Below are positions 25,195 through 38,000 of a stretch of 64,000 nucleotides of DNA, piece after piece. The stretch lies in the NCBI GenBank assembly GCA_024305405.1, contig JAKNDB010000105.1:1240001-1304000 (forward strand), given 5' to 3'. The translations under genes and the position numbers were made by a program. The DNA is from Dirofilaria immitis. Lineage: Eukaryota; Nematoda; Chromadorea; Rhabditida; Onchocercidae. The notes below the pieces were generated by a model that saw only the letters and a list, made by a program, of their open reading frames with translations, was not told where the DNA came from and did no database searches. Within the stretch, counting starts at the first letter, position 1. Every line of letters begins with the position of its first letter.

Positions 25195-28100
25195 TAATAA
25201 TTAATGAGATAATGTTGCTTATCGACTTCATTTTTTCTTTTTCATAGATTCGAGAGATATCTAATCGATAGCATAATTGCCTAAATTAAAAAAAAAAAAT
25301 TGAAGTTTTACTATTTATCTCTTCATCGAGCTTTCAATGCCAATAATTAAGATTTGATCATTTATATTTCTAATATTAATTTAATTGATTTCTTTCTTCA
25401 TTGTTAGCTAAATTTCATTTGCTTTTAATTTTTATGAAGAATATAAATTTATAATTATATTTATTGAACTAAAAACATAAAATTACTAACTATGATTGAT
25501 GCGTAAATAAAGGCATGGTAGATAAAATTAAAGAATAGAAGAAAGTTCATAGATACTTTGAAGAATTGAAGGAGTGAACATGAAAGAAGTTTCATTTGAT
25601 CATGAAAGTCTCGTCTGACTAATAATGCGAATTGTGAATAGGAAATATACATTGGTCCAAGTAATCACGAAAATTAGAATGCAGCTTTAAAAAGTAATTG
25701 GTGAGTTAAAAATAGGAATATTTGGCTTTCTGTCGATAAGAAAAAGAGGCAAAGAGAAGCAGAAGTCAAAGGGTATAATTAGAGAAATAGTCTGAAAATT
25801 AAAAATTTAATTCAGCTTTTTAATTTGTTTTATTGATGATTATGCTAGATGTGTCTTCCCAAAGCTTGAGCAATATCATCTCATTTAAATAATTTCTTAT
25901 TGAATAATTTCTTTAAAATTTATCTGCCAGCTAGACTTAGATATATGCCACCGTTGGGGCGAAATCGAATATAAATCGGTGCCTTATTTTTTCTCTAAAT
26001 TTTCTATTCCATTTTTCTTTCTTTTTTCAAAAGGAGGGAATAAATTACTTTAAATTATTTCATAACTTTTTTGGGCGAAATTTTTCATTGCTTTGGATAG
26101 GAAGATCACCGAAAACTGTTCTCTCCTGAATCAACCAAAGATTCTCTCTTTGTTATTGAATTAAATAACTGTAATATTATTTGCATTTCATCAAAAGAAG
26201 TTTATAGAGCATCGGATATGCATCTCTTCGAATTGACGAAATGCAACCACGCATGCTTGAACTTGGTGAAAGTATGGAAGAAACAAATTCTCTGCTAGCT
26301 ATCCATGAAGATCTGATGCATCGACTTAAGGTTTTATTTTTCTCTATTTAGCACTACTGCTCACTAACAATTTTATGCTTAGAAAAGTATAAAATTAATG
26401 CTTTTATAAATGTATTTTGCAGAAACGATAAATGATGGCGTATTGTATTCAAAAAAAAGTGCCAGATGTGCAATACCGTGTCTAACTGATCTTTTTTTTA
26501 ACATGGAACATTTTCTAATAAAAACTGATCGAAAAAATAACTAGACTAGCGAAGGGCTAACTACCGAAAATTCAAAACTATGCAGTGATCCAACAAAACT
26601 ATTGATCAATAGCAATTAAATATTATTACAGGTTTCGATTAATTAAGTTAAATTTTAGAGCAAAGAAGACCAAGTGGAAGAGTTGCTCGATCGGGCAGAT
26701 AATTTAGTAATACAGCAAAAGGAACCCGATGTTCACGTTTATGAAGCAATGGCTGAGAGTTTGGGTACAGCCTGGAAAGAACTAAATCGTCAGCTTCACA
26801 TGCGAGGATTTCTACTTACTGAAACAAAGCGATTTTATGAATTGGCAAAACATCATGAAGAAGTTTTTTTTTATTTATTTCTCAACAATTTCAGTTTTTG
26901 GCATAAATTGATGCAGATTTTGAATTATTATTTGATGAAAAACAAATGTTTCTGATCAGAAACAATAAATTGTTATTAATATTAAATAAGAGAAAAAGTT
27001 TTTCTATCCAGATTAGTTCGAAGGTGCGAAATATGCTTCACATAATGATTCAACAACAGGACGCCAACGATACAGACAATAGTGTATCACAAATTCAACA
27101 ACTCGTGGACGGTTATTTTTTATTTTTGAAATTTTCTGTCTTGTAATTTAGTGATTTCGATGTTGCAATAGTTTCAAAAATATCTCTAATTTCTTTTCCA
27201 ATTCCTGGCAAGATATAAAAAGCCAGTTGATCTATGCTTTAGAAATTAAAACAAATATTGCATTAATTCCCAGTGTTTATTTAAATTATGTTTTGAATCA
27301 ATTCAAAAATTCCGATCAAATTTTTGAAAGTAGTTTTAAATCTTATATAAAGTTGATCATCTTTTAAATCAATATTCTGAATTCAGATTTGATCGGTGTA
27401 ACCGCATCAGCTGTAGATAGTGGAGCCGATGTAATAACACAAATTCGAGTACTGGGTTCTATGGCTGATAATGCAGAAAGCGTTCAAGAAACTGCCCAAG
27501 CTTGTCTGCTGATCGAAAAACTATGTTGAAGGTATAGGATTTTCTATTAATCTATCCTTTTCTTGGTCCTGCTCCGTCTATGTTTTTTGAACATATTTAA
27601 TTTAAAAATTGCAGCAAATTAAATTCAGCTTGAAAAAATTAATCAAATTTAATTCGGAAGTTGATATGAATGAATCAAATAACATTCAAATCGGCAATGT
27701 TTATTTTCAAAAGTTATAATCAAAAATCAGTTTTATTAATATCTTGTATCAGTAATTATGCTTTTCGGAGTGAATAATTTTATAAATAAATTATTATGAT
27801 CAGAAATTTCAATGTTAATGTTAATTTTTACCATTTCCTATTTCTCTCTCTCCTAGATTAATTCAGTGCTATTTCTATTGATTTCGTGAATGTAACTTAT
27901 ACTATCTAGATTAATTCAAGCCCATTTATATATAGCTATGAAAATATTTACTTATGTTTAACCTAGTTAATTTTATGAATTTTAATAAAATTGTAACATA
28001 TACGAACAAAATCTATTAAAGTCTTTATTTTCAATGAATTTAAAAAACATGAAAACTGTACTTATTGTTGAAAAGGAAATGAATCCTTTGCATATGATCC

Positions 28101-31100
28101 ATTTGAGAATATATCAAAGCATCCAATTCTATAATTCATTGTGTAGAATGTTGCATAATAATACATTTTCATTCTTTTGGTTTATGTTTCTAATCTTGAG
28201 TTGACAGATGGCAGCAGAATGGGAATTGCTCGAAGAGTCCTGGAAGAACGAGCGATCCAAACTAGAAATGCAAATTGATGAGAGCGGGGCAGTTTTGTCT
28301 CATATTGAAGAAATTGAAAAATGGCTCCATAAAGCACGGACGCAATTCAATGATGAACAAAACATCAACACATTGTTACAGCAAGTTTTGGTGAGTTCTG
28401 TGATTTAAAGTCAACTTTCATTCTGGACTTTGCTGTGCTTCTTCGAACTTTATTCTTTCATCAAACAGAAAGAAATATTTGCAAAAATTTTTATCCGAAT
28501 TTAATATTTTCTGGAAGTTTAAATAATCGACAAATAAGATGACAATTTTTAGGCAATAGCAAGTAAATAAGAACAAATAAAATCGAATTCATAGTAGCAA
28601 ATAATAGATAAGATAAGAGATTGGTCGTTTATTATGCAGAGATTTTTTGATGAATTAGAATCGTATTCAGAAACAATACAAAGAACTAAAAGATATCATA
28701 TCGACTATCGATCAAAGTAATGCGAATGCAAACCTTCGTGGACGAATCACAGTGTTGCAAACTGATTTGGACACATTTATGCAAGAAATAAAGAAAAGAA
28801 AAGATGAAAATGATAAAGTGATCGCATGGGTTGCAGCTGCGAATATTGTAAGTTACAGAAATAGCTGAGGCTTGTATATCAAACAGTAATCTCGAATGAA
28901 GCTTTCTCATTAATTTTTTGGGATCTAAGATTTAAATTTCTTTCATCTCTTTCAATCTTCAATTAATAATTATAAATTACTAAGTGGTAACTACGCTTAA
29001 CTAATTCGTGGCTACTGGAATTAACATTTAATATTTGGAAATATCTAGGTTATAAAAGATATCTACCGAACGACTCTTAACGTATATTATCATACATGAT
29101 AATATATGGAATGACTGGACAAATAGCATTTTGACAGTTTTAATCAATATGATAAGGAAATGATTTTAGGCATTTCTATTCTGAATGTTCCTGCGACTAT
29201 CCGGAAGACGATAAAAAAATTCTGTTTATTTTAGATGTTGAATCAATTGGGTGCAATGGAAACGGACATGCGTAGTGCGAATGCGGCCATGGCCGGAGAA
29301 CTCGCTCCTTTGGCAAGGCAGAAGGCGCAAAGGTAATTGATGACGGCCGACAAATTGAGCACATTGATCAACGTATCAGTCGATTTATAACTGATATCCA
29401 TAATAAATTAAAACAAATCGAGAGTTTGGCTTGTGAACGGATCGATGAAGGCAAAGAATTGATCAAAGATCAGGTGAGCGTTTTTAGTGGAATAATATTT
29501 ATCCATTCATTTCTCATAAAGTAAAATTTTTTTATCAGGGCACTCATGAGTAAATTATTCGTTTCAGCTATATCATTTCGAAAAATGGATTGCGGAAACA
29601 GAACAATCGTTTGCTGTAAATGGCCGCTTAGGTTGCAGTTTGAATGATGCCATTCAGTTCCATAAAGTGCACAACGACATGTTTATTGAAATTATCGTGA
29701 GTGAGATACTAGCAAATCTTTAGTTTGATTATAAAGTTTGAAAAGAAATCTTTTTCAATAAGAAGAAATTATTTTGTTTTTCTGATACTTCCATTCTGAT
29801 TCAAACATTTTGCTAATCTGATTTTTTTCTATTAGAACAAAGGATTAGAGCTAAATGGTTTGTTGAGCAAAATTCATGAATTGTGTGTTGTTGATCGACA
29901 ACGTTTGGAAGAATTTAAACAACGATATGAATTACTGAAGGAAATTGTAGATGAACGCGTTAATCTCGTTATTGCCTTCCAACAGGTTATTGAAATTTTA
30001 GAAATGTAATAATTTACAATTAACATAACGAAGGTTGTTTAAAATTCGAAAGATCAAGAATCTCAAAATTTTTCAATGAAAAATCGCAAAAAATTGGAAA
30101 AAATGCTTTAAAAAAATTAATGAGAATAAATAAACTTGGAAAATTAAGCGGAGGAGCATGGAATATATCTTATTCTGCTTAGTTATTTATATTCTCATTG
30201 AATAATTCGTGTTTAAACGAGTGAATAAAAATATTTGATTCTTGTATTTTCCAAATATTTATTTATTTTTCCTAAACACAACGAAATAATTGATGTTGCA
30301 GATGCAAAAATTTGCTAAAGAACTTGAGAGTTCATTTGAGAATTTGAATGCTCTAATTAATTCAAATCGCACTTGCATGAATGAGAAACTACTCATACAG
30401 ATGAAGGATGTATTCCATATGATTGAAGAAACAATAAGACAAGAAAAACATCAAGGTTTGTCATTAGTATGAAAAATGTCTCTTTTAATGGTGATTCTTC
30501 GTTAAATATTCTTTTTACTCATTATTAAGAATATGGAAAATGAATAAATCTTTGTTGTCATTCCAAATGAACTTGAATTAATTATTCTTAACTCTTCTAA
30601 CTATTGATCAAAAATTAAGTACTGGAGATGTATGGAATACGAATGCTCATTTTCGTAATTTGAATTTTTAACGTGAAGTAATTTGGAAAAGTATTTGTTG
30701 AAGGTATTAAAAATGTTATCAAAATATTTCAGGTGTTAAGTTCATTGAAATAGCTCAATCAATAAAAGTAAAAGACTCAAAACTTGATGTTGAGCAGTCC
30801 ATAAATGCAATACGTAATGTATTGAATGAGCATGAAAAACGCCAGAGAATAATTGAAGAAACATGGAAGCTATGGCAAGATAAGCAAGTAGATGAAGAAA
30901 GAGTAATCCGAATTGTTGAAGAGGTAGAAATTTGTTAAATGAGGCATCGTATTGTAGAAGTTCTAATTTATTTACCTATTTTCAAGCAAAGAAGCGAAAA
31001 TTTCTTTTTCTTTCAAGGTCCAAATGTGGCAAGAGGAAACGGTGGAGATAATCCGTACCGTAGAAGAGAAATTGGAAAGTATAAATGTGATTGAAGAGCA

Positions 31101-31648
31101 TGAGGAAATGAAGAAAACAGTTGAGAAAATAGAGAAACATTTCCAGGAACAGAGGCAAAGGATTGAAGAGGCTGAACGAATTTTGAAACAAACTGAAGGT
31201 AATGATTGTTTTTTCCTCTCCCTTCCTCTCTCTCTCTCTCTCTCGCTTTCTCTCTCATAAGTAAAATTATAGTTTACAAATAAGGGTTACTATATGATGA
31301 ATGACTGTAATTCTGAAACATTACGACTAATATACTATGACTACTGAAGGAGACTATAACTAGACTACGGTTAACGACTGTAATTGTTGTGGAGAAGAAT
31401 TCTGAGGAAGACTGCTATAAAGGAAAAAGTTCTTTTCAAATTTAAAAGAGTTGGAAATTTTTTTGCTCTGAAAAATTAGAAAGAATTATGCTTATGAACA
31501 TAAGTTTTGATATAATGGAGCGCTTTTGTAGGTGAAGCACTTGAAAACTGATAGCAGCGAAAAAATACCATAAGCTAATTGAAGAACGGCTTACAGTAAT
31601 AAAGGAGAGGATCCAAATTGAAGAGAAACAAATCAGTGGGTTGGCGAA
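23994..31648 (+). CDS. Spectrin-repeat/Ig giant protein: N-terminal helical half
   Basis: Exons: 23994-24108, 24874-24968, 26210-26330, 26659-26862, 27012-27111, 27387-27531, 28208-28390, 28659-28847, 29235-29473, 29568-29696, 29836-29985, 30302-30455, 30733-30923, 31018-31198, 31532-31648. Phases connect throughout after adding one base in exons 27387 (A run 27516-27520), 29235 and 31532. The product is a string of ~100-residue three-helix, spectrin-like repeats with recurring W and heptads, for example ESLGTAWKELNRQLHMRGFL, MAAEWELLEESWKNERSKLE, IEEIEKWLHKARTQFN and ETWKLWQDKQVDEERVIRIV. The chain runs into the Ig exons at 32008. Combining spectrin-like repeats with intracellular Ig domains recalls vertebrate CCDC141 and titin-related muscle proteins; orthology is not proven. 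The first exons, 23994 and 24874, are less certain than the rest. Confidence 0.8.
24537..24662. repeat. TATG/TG/TA compound microsatellite
   Basis: Mixed TGTATG, (TA)n and TATG units about 125 bases long, in an early intron of the giant gene. The Tyr/Val/Cys-rich ORFs over it are repeat artefacts. Confidence 0.9.
25155..25190. repeat. (AT)18 microsatellite
   Basis: A pure AT tract of 36 bases, in an intron of the giant gene. Confidence 0.93.
31216..31257. repeat. (TC)n microsatellite
   Basis: A TC-rich tract with a few interruptions that begins about 15 bases inside the intron following exon 31018-31198. Confidence 0.9.
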
Positions 31649-32007
31649 GTTTGTTTTACATTTTGAATCTCAAAAATGTAATTAATTTCCGGCAGTTCTT
31701 CGCAAGGAGAAATGTTTATTTCTTATTAATTTAAAACTTATGAATGAATCCAGTGGCCATTGAAAATTAAAATTTGCAATTATTTTACAATGTTTTCCTA
31801 CAAAATTGAGGAAAAAAATAAGACGGGGACAAAAGGAACGAATCGTAAGTTCTTGTCTTATTTAAAATTTTTTTTCCGTTGTTAATTGTTGTAAATAACT
31901 ATGCATGTAAACTTTGATCAGAAATAATTAGCAAATCAAATAAAAGTAGTGAAAGTTTTCTTATTTACTCCACTTCAAGTCTTTATCCTATTTTTAAGTT
32001 ACTACAG

Positions 32008-35000
32008 GGAGATGATGAAAGCTCCGGAAATCACAAGTCATTTGCGTGATGCACAAATCGATGAAGGCAATCGATTCGAGTTTACTGCTTATATCAAAGG
32101 CGAACCAACGCCTGAAATACATTGGTTTAAGGTATATTGCTTTTTTAATGCTAATTTCTATATTGATGAGTAATGTAAAACACTGATCTCAATCTCAGAT
32201 ATTGTATATGAATATTTCTATTGCTTATTCCATTTGAATTATACATTTCTGCTATTCTTTCATTTTTTTAGGACGGTCGCGATGTAAAGGATAATATCGA
32301 TTATCGTACTGCATTCGTCAATGGAGTTGCAACTCTTACCATTGATGAAACATTTGTAGAAGATACTGCCGTTTATACAGTACGCGCTCAGAATATCGCG
32401 GGTCTAGCCGAATCTTCTGCAAAACTTGCTGTCAAATGTAAGTTTAGAAGTTATTGCGTAAAGTTCAGCCTCTGCGCGTTATGAAATAAGCATGGTTATC
32501 TCAATAGAAAAAACCATCATTCATTATTCAGTTTCCACTCTATTCGGATTTAGTAGTCATTTTCCTTTGAAAATATAAGTAATGAGATTCTGTAGTTTAA
32601 ATTACTAGATGAAACTTTCCGGATAGATGTATGTCAGATTGGCAGATCATTTAAAAAATTTGAAAATTATTCGGAATTTTCACGAAGCCTTAAGATTGGG
32701 AGATTTTTAGAAATAAATATAATTTCAATAATACTGTAAAATGAAAAAGCTCTGCTAAAACATATGTTAAAATGAATGATATGAATACTATATCAGAATT
32801 TTGAAGCTGGCAGCCATTATTTTGACAAAAAAGTAATGGGAAAGACAATTTTGTTAGATTTTTCAAAAAACTTTTATAGCTCGAAGTGAGATAGGATCAC
32901 AGATGGGGAATCATTTAAGCCACGTTTCATCCGGCAGTTGCACAATGTCACCATCACAGAGGGTGATGATGCTTTTCTCGATTGCATTATCGTAGCCGTT
33001 CCTGAACCAAAGGTACATTTTTTCCAATCATTGAAAATAGTGTTTGCGAGACTTTCTATTCATTAGGTAATTTGTCGGCAATTAGCGAATTTATCAACAA
33101 CGTGGACAAATTGAATAGTTACAATTTTGAGATTATAGAAATGATAATATGACAATGATTTGATAATATAATGCTACGATAGTTAATAACATCATTACTT
33201 ATTCTTATTAAATACAATCCATCACCTCTAATATTCTTGTATCACTGTTGCGCGAGTTTTTGATTTAAAAGTTGTTCACCTTTCCATTTTATTTCGACTC
33301 ATGTTTACAATTTTTGACATGACTGTTTGTATTTGTTTAAGTACATTCGAGTTTCTAAAGAATGAAGTTGGAATTATGATTGAATCTTTCACTTAGAAAT
33401 AATATTATATAGGAATAACTTAATCAGTCATTGGAGGTAGTTTGGTATAAAGATGAAGAAGCGATCAAGGAATCGGAACACATCGAACTCCAATTTGAAG
33501 GTGATCACTGCTCTTTGAAAGTAAAGAATACAGAGATGAACGATGCGGGCCTTTATACTATCAAAGCTACGAACCTTGCGGGTGAAATTACCAACTTTTG
33601 CCGTCTAACAGTGCAATCACCTCCAAATTTAAGAAGTTCTATAATGCCATCCCCGACATCTTCAGAGCCAAAGTTTTCATTGATCTCACCATCATTTGCA
33701 CCACCACTTACCAATCAAGTTGTTCAAGAAGGTGCAAGAACTGTTTTCGAGGTTTGTCAATTTCCTCACATGGTTTAAAATTCTGAATTTGAAAACAGCA
33801 AATGAATAAAAGACCAAAATTTATTTGAAATTCATTAGGTACGCGTATTTGGAGAACCCCACCAACAGTTCACTGGAAACATAATGATAAACCATTGTAC
33901 ACAACGTTAGAAACAAATATGGAGAATGATATGAATGGATGGTATCGAGTTATCATCGAGAATACCCTTCCTCAGCATTCCGGAATGTATACTGTTATCG
34001 CAAAAGTATCAGTTTCCTTTATGCGTAAAAGAATAGAGCTATTATTTTTAGTTGATATTATCACGTTACAAAGCGAAATTAAAAATAATTGAAAACAAAT
34101 AATGATTTTCAGAATAAGGCAGGCGAAGCACGATCTGGCGCCACATTAAATGTAGAATCTCGGCGTATGCCATTGAAGCAAAAGGAAGCAAACATAATTC
34201 AAGCTACAGTAAGCAATTCCTCTATTATTTTGAATCTTTTCAAATTTTCATTTTATTCAAGTGAAAATTTAGGAAATTTGAGAATTTTGCTTATAACAAA
34301 AAAAGTAAAATTTTTTAGACAGAAGGTTTCTGGAGTGATTCTGCGGTAATGTCATCACCGACACCACCGCCCATACCTAAACATCGTTATCATTCAGAAA
34401 TTGAAGAATTCACTGAAAAATTAATCACTGAAATTGGTAATTTTGATGTTTTGCATCTCATTTAAGTTACAATTACTGGCTTCATAAACAATATTGCAAA
34501 TAAATAGTTGCTATCACAGCTGTGAATTTCAATAAAGAAGCTACGTAAATTGACATACGCCCTTTACAAAAATTTAAATAATTTCTCATGAATGCATTTA
34601 ACTCATTATTTAATGCCTTTTTATTAGATTTATTGAAAACGGAAGGTGATGTTTCTTATAACTGATATTTCATCATATATAATAAGTTGTATTGAATTTG
34701 AAAACATCAATTAATATATTTCACTATTATCTCACCAATTTAAGGCCCTTTTCTTTATTATTATTCATTTGTTGCAAAATTTGTTGCGAAGAATGTGAAA
34801 CAGCGATAAAATATTTTGCATTATTATTAGTCGATTTTCTGTCTTTCAGAACAAATATAATTTTATTTTTAAAATTCTCTCTAAAATTTAACAAATTGAT
34901 TTACAGGTTGCAGTCCTACTGCTACCATACCGGAATTCATCCGACCATTCCAGAACGAATATGTCGTTAGGGAGGGAGAAAAATTTAAGATGGACTGCTT

Positions 35001-38000
35001 GATGATTGGTAATCCTCGTCCCAAAGTGCGCTGGTATTTTAACGACCAGATGATTAATATTAATTCGAAATTTTGCACAGTAAGTCATAAATTATAATAC
35101 TAGTGTGCAAGATTATAAAAGTGCTACGAATGATAGATGAAAGAATTATCTTACCGTCTTTTTTTGATTTGATTGGACACAAATTTACATGAATTCAACC
35201 TCAGCACCTACCTGTAATTCTTGTTTTAGTTAACAATAACTGTATTAATAGAAAATGTCGTTTTCTTCCTTCTCATTTTACTTAAATCTATTTTCTAATT
35301 TACAATTCTTGTCTCTTTCGTTTCACTATTTCTTGAAAAAATTGATATTAAGGATTCCGAAAATATTTTCTGAAAGTTAAAATTCTTTTACTAATCCTAT
35401 TCTACTTTTACATTGTTTAATCGTCAAGAGACAGAATTGTAAATGAAATAAATATATGAGAATTGATTGATCTTTACAAATATGCAAATACATTTACGGA
35501 AGTATTCTCATCATTAAACAAATATGCAGGAGCAGAATTTTTAAATACCTTTTAAAAGCATTTATTTTAAACGACATTTACTAGTTTGGAAATTATTATG
35601 TGTTTCTTGAATTCAAATTTCCATTTCATGATATATTCAAAATTTGGTTTTCCGCAGATAACCACTTTAGTTCTATCTTTTTTCATACTCAGTTTTTGAA
35701 ATGTCATCTTAATAATATACTTAAATAAGCTTCAAAAATGGAGTGAATTTATTTCTGACTTTTCAACTTTAAAAGTCTTTTTTTTGAAATCATATATTAC
35801 ATTCTATTTCACTAGGTTTTTATTTTTTTCTTTTCGATTTAGAAGTTACGATATCGGATAGTTATTTGAATCATATTTCAGATACAATTAATTTTCAATC
35901 TGTAATCCGTCCTGATATTTTTTTCCATTGAAAATGTTTCAGTTGTCGAATATCGGTGACACATATTCGGCAATATTGGATCCAGCTTGCTTGGATCATG
36001 CCGGTGTTTATAAAATGACAGCAGAGAATGTACGTGGTGAAACGGAATCTGTATTTGTGGTGCGCGTGTTACCGCGATCCTTGAAACCCTCCACAATTGA
36101 GGTTGGCAATGGAAGCAAAATGTTACTTAATTTTTTCAAGATATTTAGCGATGTATCTGTTTCACCGAAAATATGCGCTTTTATATATAAGTTCTTTTAA
36201 ATTCTTTTGAAGTTGTTCGGAAAACAGAAAAGCGGGTTATGGGTTATTTTTAGTTTGATAAGTAATTAAAAAATAGGGATTAATTTCTCATTGAAAGTTT
36301 CCAATATTTCTTTTAAATATATTTATTTTATTATTGCACATAACACGCAGTAATTTCACATTTCATTGCCTGCAGCACGTTCATGTAATTGAAGAATACG
36401 GTGCTTACGAATATGAGCAGCGAGTGCCCGATGAACAATTCCCTCAGCAGGTTTAATTTTAGTTTGAAAGAATTAAATTAAATTTTTCTTGCAATTAGAA
36501 GTTTCCATGGTGCGAGAATTGATATACAAATCAAGAAACGAGGAATCAGTTCATATTATAGAGGAGAGAAGAGATTAATAAGGAAACTTAGTTCGACTTT
36601 TTCAAATGAAATTTAAGATAATACCAGTTGTTCTTGGAATCTAAATTTCATTCCTTTACCTTCTCAGAATTTAGATTTCATTAAAACAGTATCTTTGCTT
36701 AATAAATAAATACGGTATCTCTTCTTAGTGGAAATAACTATTTCAACAAAAGAATTTAGGAGAAAAATAATTTATAAATTGTGCTCTGATTTATTTTCTT
36801 AAATTTGTATTTTAATGATATTGCAATTTAACTTTTGAATTAAAAATAATGAAAAAATTCTTCAAAATATATTTGTTAAATAAATGAATAAGGCCGCATC
36901 CAACAATGAAACATTACTCCGATATATCACTTAAATTGTCCACCACAAATATTTTTTCTTGGCTGTTTAAGAAAACTGACTAGCCCCATCTTATTACTAA
37001 AAAAATTTGTTTCGCATCTAAATTATTACTGCTGCTAAGACCATTATGATCTTATAAGCTACTTCAATGAATAATTTTTTTTCCAATGAATAATTTTTTC
37101 ATAGTTTTGAAAACCTATTACAAATAAACGACGCCAAATTAAAATATGCCATTCTAAAGTGCTAGCGAATCAGATTTTAAAATTAAATACACATTATCAA
37201 TGTGTGCGGAGTTATCTTTTCTTAATTTTTCTTTTTTTGGATTTTTGGAGAATTATTCGAAATTAATTGGAATTTGAAAATCCCAAGAAAAGTTTTTTTT
37301 TTCCAGTTGGAACATCCGAATGGTAATTTAAGGATGTATGAAGAGGAACAACGTCGTTTGGTAGCCAAGCAACACTCAACAAGACTTCTCTCTCTCCTCC
37401 AGCCAAGAAACAACAATTACAGACAACATATTCCCAGCAGGTAACATTTAATTTCGAAGTATGTAGAAAGATTTATTTTAAAAATTAGCAGTAACTATGA
37501 AAACCTACAAAATAATGACCACAATCGGAAGTACATTTTTTCTTCCTGTCATTTTTATCGCCGATACATTCTTTAATATCATTTTCTATATTCCTCCTCA
37601 TATTTTTGATTTCAATAAGTTCATGATTTTTCTACAAATCTAATTAAAAACAGTTGAATAATTTTCTTATGATCACTTGTTTAAATTTTATGAATGTCAC
37701 TTTCACTAACTTTTTCTTCAATTTTTCCTTACTAAATCGGAGATGTGAAGTTTGATTTTAATCTGAAATCCACTTTAATCAGGTTGATAAAAGAATGGAA
37801 ATTATTAAATAATCTGATTTCTCAGAAGTCCTGAAATAGTTCATGATTTGAAATAATGACGTTGTAAATTCCGAACAAATTAATCGCGGTACTTCATACA
37901 AGAATTTGTTCGTTAACATATTCACATTACTGTTGTCAGAGAAAAAAACAGATAAAAAAATGATTAAAATATGGATGGATGAATTTGAAAGGAATGAATA

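Noticed and set aside
35878..36200. ORFs on both strands around the fourth Ig domain
   Set aside because: The minus frame is an antisense shadow; the plus frame is the real exon 35943-36101 plus read-through into the intron.
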